Shown here piece by piece: positions 55,787 through 64,000 of a stretch of 64,000 bases of DNA (positions are counted from its first letter, which is position 1; each line of letters opens with the position of its first letter). The notes under the pieces were generated by a model. The model saw nothing but the letters and a program-made list of their open reading frames with translations. It did no database searches and was not told the origin of the DNA. The stretch covers positions 1,674,001 to 1,738,000 of the forward strand of contig NZ_CP032100.1 of the NCBI RefSeq assembly GCF_003544815.1, written 5' to 3'. This stretch comes from Arcobacter suis CECT 7833 (lineage in GTDB: Bacteria > Campylobacterota > Campylobacteria > Campylobacterales > Arcobacteraceae). Made by a program: the position numbers and the translations under genes.

Positions 55787-56544
55787 AATGTAAATACATC
55801 ATTATATTTGTATTTAAAGCCTAGTTGTTCAATCTTTGAACCATCAATTATTCTATTTAAATAAAAATCATTATCCAAAAATATGGGAGTAGCAAAATCA
55901 TATTTTTTAGAATTATAAGTATAAATTTCTTTTTTTGTAGGATGTTGTTTTGAACAAAGATTAAAAGTTCCATTTATATCATTTTTAATTACAAATTTAG
56001 TTGCATTTATTACATCATTTCTATGAACAAAATTTATTAAACTATTTGGAAATTCAACTATTTTATTTGCACTTCTTTTACCAAAATATCTATTTTCTCC
56101 AACAAGTCCTGAAACTCTAAAAATTATATTACTTCTACTTTCTATAAGTTTTTCAGCATCATATACAATTTGAGAACTAGAATCTATTATTTGGTAATTT
56201 TCATCAAAATTACCCTCAATATTTGGATAAATAGAAGTGGAACTTATAAATATAATTTTTTCTATATTTTTTATTTTTTTATCACTATAAATATTTTCTA
56301 AAAAGTTCAAATAATTTTCAAATTTTGAAGGTGGATAGTTGATAAATAAATAATTTGTATCTAATAATTGTTCTAAGAAATCAAAATTATTTTCATTTAA
56401 AATATATGAAGTTAATCCCTCTTCTTCATACATTTTTTGTTTTTCATTATTCCTTGATGAAACTTTTATTTTATATTTTATTTTTAGTACTTTAGCAAGT
56501 TCAAATCCTAACCAACCTGCACCCAGAATAGTAAAAGTTTTCAT
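55783..56544 (-). CDS. NAD(P)-binding epimerase-like protein (YeeZ type)
   Basis: 253 residues. Rossmann start FTILGAGWLGFELAKVL, IFISSTSIYPN and FRVSGLVG fit the extended/atypical SDR YeeZ branch. No complete YxxxK is visible. Function unknown. Follows the DUF423 gene with no gap. Confidence 0.82.
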   Translation of the reverse strand: MKTFTILGAGWLGFELAKVLKIKYKIKVSSRNNEKQKMYEEEGLTSYILNENNFDFLEQLLDTNYLFINYPPSKFENYLNFLENIYSDKKIKNIEKIIFISSTSIYPNIEGNFDENYQIIDSSSQIVYDAEKLIESRSNIIFRVSGLVGENRYFGKRSANKIVEFPNSLINFVHRNDVINATKFVIKNDINGTFNLCSKQHPTKKEIYTYNSKKYDFATPIFLDNDFYLNRIIDGSKIEQLGFKYKYNDVFTF

Positions 56545-56931
56545 TTAATCTTTTAAAATCCCATAAGTTAATGTAAGCCAAGCAATAATCAATAAAGAAC
56601 CACCAATTGGAGTAATAGCTCCTAAAATTGGCATTGATAAAACAGCTAAAAAATATAAAGAAAATGAAAATATACACATCCCAATAATTATCAACCATAT
56701 AGCAACATATATTCTTTTCGAATCAGGTTTTAAAGCATATATAAAAGAAGCTGCAAAAAGCCCTAATGTATTGTAAAAATGATATTCAACACTTGTATGA
56801 TAAATCTTCAACATATACTCATCAAGTATAGATTTTAAGCCATGTGCACCAAAAGCACCTAAACAAATTGCTAATGCCATCATAAATGAAGCAATTGCTA
56901 AAAATATTTTAATTTTCTTATTTAATATCAT
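56545..56931 (-). CDS. DUF423 (YgdD) small membrane protein
   Basis: 128 residues, four membrane helices. LGAFGAHGLKSILDEY and ALYFLAV/ITPIGGSLLIIAW patterns define the family. Function unknown. Confidence 0.9.
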   Translation of the reverse strand: MILNKKIKIFLAIASFMMALAICLGAFGAHGLKSILDEYMLKIYHTSVEYHFYNTLGLFAASFIYALKPDSKRIYVAIWLIIIGMCIFSFSLYFLAVLSMPILGAITPIGGSLLIIAWLTLTYGILKD

Positions 56932-56989
56932 AATTTATCCATCAATATTTATTTTTTAATTCCTATTATACATAAAGAAATTTAATTGT

Positions 56990-57436
56990 TTATTTAACAT
57001 CAACTTCCCAAAAAAAATCAATCCAAGTAGTAGCTTCTCTAACACTAAAATCAGGTTTTATAACAGCAGTATTTTTATAAAATATAGTTGCTAATTTAAA
57101 TTCAACATTTGGAAATTTTTCTTTTAAAATTCTTAAGATTTCTCTCATTGTTTCACCTGAATCAACAATATCATCAATAATTAAAACTTTTTTTGCATTA
57201 GAAATATCTGGAATATTAAAAATATTAAATGTATCTAATTTTAATTCACCATCATAATGAATAGAATTTAAAGTATATAAATTTCTTATATTCATAGCTT
57301 GTGACATTAAATGAGCAAGTGTTAATCCTCCTCGAGCTACAGCTAATAAAATTTCAGGTTCAAAATGTCTGCATTTATCAACTAATTTTTGTGTATCTTT
57401 TTTAAATAAATCATAACTATAATAAAGTTTTCCCAA
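56990..57436 (-). CDS. Phosphoribosyltransferase, Gpt-like
   Basis: 148 residues. PRPP loop VLIIDDIVDSGET and LLAVARGGLTLAHLMS; C-terminal TTWIDFFWEVD recalls E. coli Gpt (TWIEQPWD). Probably salvages guanine, xanthine or hypoxanthine. Sits just downstream of the rRNA operon terminator, same strand. Confidence 0.85.
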   Translation of the reverse strand: MGKLYYSYDLFKKDTQKLVDKCRHFEPEILLAVARGGLTLAHLMSQAMNIRNLYTLNSIHYDGELKLDTFNIFNIPDISNAKKVLIIDDIVDSGETMREILRILKEKFPNVEFKLATIFYKNTAVIKPDFSVREATTWIDFFWEVDVK

Positions 57437-57509
57437 AAAATATCCTTTATAAATTAATTTGGATCGAGCAATAAAGAGGAAGTAATAAGCCCCAGAAAAA
57501 AGCGGAGCT

Positions 57510-57563
57510 AAAAAAAAAGCTTCTTCCTAAAAGAACTTGGAAAGTTCAGATAGGAAAAAGCTT
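57510..57563 (-). terminator. Intrinsic terminator of the rRNA operon
   Basis: AAGCTT and TTCCTA arms with inner GAACTT/AAGTTC form a long stem, followed on the minus strand by nine Ts. Lies just beyond the 5S gene. Confidence 0.9.
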
Positions 57564-57581
57564 AGTGTGTAAAAACTCAAG

Positions 57582-57699
57582 AGCTGGCAGCGGCCTACGT
57601 TTCCACCAGGGGACCCGGCAGTATTATCGGCGATGAAGTGCTTGACTTCCAGGTTCGGAATGGGACTGGGTATTTCCACTTCTCTATAGCCACCAGCAA
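57582..57699 (-). rRNA. rrf: 5S ribosomal RNA
   Basis: About 118 nt. Ends pair GCTGGTGGC with GCTGCCAGC; interior CCCATTCCGAACCTGGAAGT is the conserved loop. End positions approximate to a few bases. Confidence 0.93.
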
Positions 57700-57763
57700 A
57701 GTTGAGTGTAAAAAGTAAGAATAGGTACTCTTTACACTCAACTCAAACTAGAGTTAAGAAAAA

Positions 57764-57780
57764 ATAATGTTAAAGTCTTT
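57764..57780 (-). other. 23S processing stem, distal 3' arm
   Basis: 17-bp exact reverse complement of 60968-60984, bracketing 23S rRNA in the precursor. Confidence 0.7.
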
Positions 57781-57832
57781 TGTTCTTTCTAAAAAAAAAC
57801 ACAATGTGTCTTAAAAATATATATAGTATATA

Positions 57833-57857
57833 TTTAATAAGATAGTAAACCAAAGAA
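57833..57857 (-). other. 23S processing stem, proximal 3' arm
   Basis: Pairs with 60813-60836 as 8 + 14 bp around a small internal loop, directly at the mature 23S ends; likely RNase III substrate. Confidence 0.75.
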
Positions 57858-57865
57858 TTGTTTTA

Positions 57866-60776
<2,911 letters not shown>

Positions 60777-60812
60777 TAAACAGAATTAAATTCTGTCGCA
60801 TTTTTGATAATA

Positions 60813-60836
60813 TTCTTTGGCTACTATCTTATTAAA
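60813..60836 (-). other. 23S processing stem, proximal 5' arm
   Basis: Partner of 57833-57857. The 327 bases between 23S and tRNA-Ala (60777-61103) otherwise contain AT-rich spacer and the distal arm at 60968-60984. Confidence 0.75.
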
Positions 60837-61103
60837 CATATTATTTAAAATATATCAATAAAATAAGTTGTGTTCTATCTATTTCTAGATAATTAAAATT
60901 TTTGTTTTTAATTATTAGTTCTACTTTGAATAAATTCTCATAGTTCTTTTAATTAAACGAAAAAATTAAAGACTTTAACATTATATTTTTAAATATCATT
61001 TTGATTCGAAAATCAAATATAAATTCAAACTCTATTTGAACTTATATTTAACTTTTTTTCAAGTTTCTTAATTTTAATTATAAACTTCTAAACTATTTAA
61101 AGG

Positions 61104-61179
61104 TGGTGGAGAATAGCGGGATCGAACCGCTGACCTCCTGCGTGCAAAGCAGGCGCTCTCCCAGCTGAGCTAATTCCCC
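61104..61179 (-). tRNA. tRNA-Ala (TGC)
   Basis: 76 nt with encoded CCA. Cloverleaf GGGGAAT acceptor, anticodon TGC in CTTTGCACG, GGTTCGATCCC T-arm. In the rRNA spacer nearer 23S. Confidence 0.97.
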
Positions 61180-61207
61180 ACACTGATTAATCTTTAAGAT
61201 TATTTAA

Positions 61208-61284
61208 TGGTGGGCCTATCAGGACTTGAACCTGAGACCTCACGATTATCAGTCGAGCGCTCTAGCCAGCTGAGCTATAGGCCC
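61208..61284 (-). tRNA. tRNA-Ile (GAT)
   Basis: 77 nt with encoded CCA. GGGCCTA acceptor, anticodon GAT in CTGATAA, GGTTCAAGTCC T-arm. In the spacer nearer 16S. Confidence 0.97.
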
Positions 61285-61300
61285 TTAAACCTATTTTAAA

Positions 61301-61322
61301 TAATCTTTATAAACCGAATATA
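61301..61322 (-). other. 16S processing stem, 3' arm
   Basis: 22 bases exactly reverse-complementary to 63077-63098, flanking 16S; expected RNase III site. Confidence 0.75.
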
Positions 61323-61379
61323 AAATCTCATATATTTTTTAGTTTTAAGTTAAGAAACAAATCTTAACTTAATTCTCTG

Positions 61380-62896
<1,517 letters not shown>

Positions 62897-63076
62897 ATTG
62901 AAGTTTTTGAACTTGACTTTTTCTGTATTATTTTACTAACACAAAATTATCACTCATTGTTATAGACAAGATTTCTATGTTTTACCATTTCTCTCTTGTT
63001 ATATGTATATATTTTATATTAACATTTATTCTTATTTTACATCTGTAATAAACAACAGATTATATTACAAGAATTC

Positions 63077-63098
63077 TATATTCGGTTTATAAAGATTA
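63077..63098 (-). other. 16S processing stem, 5' arm
   Basis: Partner of 61301-61322, within the ~300-base leader (62897-63194) that precedes 16S. Confidence 0.75.
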
Positions 63099-63200
63099 CT
63101 TCACAAACGTTTATAATTATTTTTAAAGATCATCCTAGCTTCGATTACAACGTCTCTCATCATTCTCTCGTTTGATGCGTTCCAGTCAAATTGGACGGGA

Positions 63201-63229
63201 ATTATAATAGATTCTTTTGGCTTTGTCAA
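63201..63229 (-). promoter_or_regulatory. Consensus sigma-70 promoter of the rRNA operon
   Basis: TTGACA (63224-63229) and TATAAT (63201-63206) with a 17-base spacer, both perfect. Transcript start near 63194. Upstream (63240-63400) is A/T-rich in UP-element style. Confidence 0.9.
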
Positions 63230-63412
63230 TACCTTGCAGCTTAAATTTGGCTTAAATTTTTGGATTTGTTCTGTTTTAGATTTTTTTATTGGTTTTTATT
63301 ATCAGTTTATATATTTTACTTGCTTTTACTTGGGTTTGTTGTTAAATTGTTTATTCTTAATTAATATCTTGTTTACTTTTTACTATTTTTTCACAATTTT
63401 TATGAAAAATGA

Positions 63413-63529
63413 CATATAATAACAGATGCAAATTTGTTAAGACATAATTTTGAAGCAGATACAAAAGAAAATGCTAAAATGTACGAAAATGTTTTAATAA
63501 AACTATTTGAACAATTACAAGGAAAATAA
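63413..63529 (+). pseudogene. Short open frame before galU, possible gene remnant
   Basis: Open for 38 codons between a stop at 63410 and TAA at 63527-63529, ending two bases before galU, with a protein-like tail (AKMYENVLIKLFEQLQGK). No credible start: only a TTG at 63434 and an internal ATG at 63479. It resembles the 3' end of a gene cut off by the rRNA operon border, or is chance. A TATAAT at 63415-63420 could be the galU promoter inside it. No other gene in 62897-63531. Confidence 0.25.
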
Positions 63530-63531
63530 AA

Positions 63532-64000
63532 ATGACAAATAAAAATACACCAATTAAAAAATGCCTATTCCCTGCTGCTGGATATGGAACAAGATTTTTA
63601 CCTGCAACAAAAGCTACACCAAAAGAGATGTTACCAGTTTTAACTAAACCACTTATTCAATATGGGGTAGAAGAAGCACTTGCTGCTGGTATGGATACAA
63701 TGGCGATAGTTACAGGAAGAGGTAAAAGAGCAATTGAAGATCACTTTGATATTTCTTATGAACTTGAAAACCAAATTAAAGGGACAAGTAAAGAGCATTA
63801 TTTAACAGAAATTAGAGCTGTTATTACAAAATGTACATTCTCTTATACTAGACAAATAGAAATGAAAGGTTTAGGTCATGCAATTTTATGTGGTGAAACA
63901 CTAATTGGTGACCAGCCATTTGCTGTTTTACTTGCAGATGACTTATGTGACGCTCCGGGAAAAGGTGTTTTAGCACAAATGGTTGATTTGTATAAAAAAT
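63532..64000 (+). CDS. galU: UTP-glucose-1-phosphate uridylyltransferase, N-terminal part
   Basis: First 156 codons; runs off the right edge. ATG 63532 with AAGGAA seven bases upstream. FPAAGYGTRFLPATKATPKE nucleotide-binding motif, then VTGRGKRAIEDHFD and LGHAILC. Makes UDP-glucose for envelope sugars. Confidence 0.95.
   Translation, partial: MTNKNTPIKKCLFPAAGYGTRFLPATKATPKEMLPVLTKPLIQYGVEEALAAGMDTMAIVTGRGKRAIEDHFDISYELENQIKGTSKEHYLTEIRAVITKCTFSYTRQIEMKGLGHAILCGETLIGDQPFAVLLADDLCDAPGKGVLAQMVDLYKK

Noticed and set aside
63234-63419. 61-codon Phe/Tyr/Leu-rich plus-strand frame
   Set aside because: T-rich low-complexity DNA upstream of the rRNA promoter; no start context and no protein-like composition.

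Overview
The window is a low-GC, densely packed bacterial chromosome segment that I read as an Arcobacter-group member of the Campylobacterota (Aliarcobacter or close kin). The support is the oorDABC 2-oxoglutarate:acceptor oxidoreductase operon, a three-domain desulforubrerythrin of the Campylobacter Rrc type beside a Fur/PerR regulator, a pyrD / M16 peptidase / dapA / SDR gene order that I recall from Campylobacter, a FabL-like reductase, strong AT bias and frequent TTG starts. Species assignment is inference; the 16S gene present here would settle it.

Layout. 1-3.1 kb (minus): a diheme TsdA-like cytochrome c, a membrane-anchored Cache protein without an output domain, an OmpR-type response regulator and the N-terminus of its histidine kinase. 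3.2-6.7 kb: a two-pass membrane protein of unknown function carrying a degenerate ~45-residue repeat, then a TIGR02757/DUF2400 protein and a sirtuin. 6.7-15.6 kb: housekeeping genes (SDR, oligopeptide permease, rsmD, rny, 5-FTHF cyclo-ligase, TlpA-like lipoprotein, ftsY, a TonB-C-like protein), a hypothetical helical protein, a lipoprotein hydrolase and a parvulin-like protein. 15.6-22.0 kb: one 2123-codon autotransporter whose passenger holds a 1125-bp in-frame tandem duplication. 22-30.3 kb: YqiA-like esterase, LpxR-like lipid A deacylase, RNase H fold protein, radA, ybeY, fur/perR, desulforubrerythrin, exported endonuclease/phosphatase, murJ. 30.4-41.4 kb: MsbA-like exporter, the pyrD to rseP block with a truncated hemoglobin set inside it, yggS, and a LysR / MFS / tautomerase divergon. 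41.4-57.4 kb: trpC, TPR lipoprotein, YkgJ protein, trmN6-like, oorDABC, HD hydrolase, DEDDh exonuclease, trpF, rpe, pldA, cytochrome c, NUDT14-like Nudix, a second two-component pair, yajQ, upp, an NAD-binding protein, DUF423 and a gpt-like PRTase. 57.5-63.2 kb (minus): a complete rRNA operon (16S, tRNA-Ile, tRNA-Ala, 23S, 5S) with a consensus promoter, processing stems and a strong terminator. The window ends inside galU.

How the genes work together: several blocks concern the cell envelope (autotransporter plus possible periplasmic folding helper, LpxR, PldA, MurJ, RseP, PgsA), redox and oxygen stress (TsdA-like cytochrome, Fur/PerR, desulforubrerythrin, globin, TlpA-like thioredoxin), and central metabolism (Oor, Rpe, DapA, PyrD, TrpC/TrpF). 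I saw no CRISPR array, insertion sequence, phage or integron. The features I consider least explained are the repeat-bearing protein at 3.5-5.1 kb, the cytochrome/Cache/two-component cluster, and several perfect inverted repeats in promoter regions.
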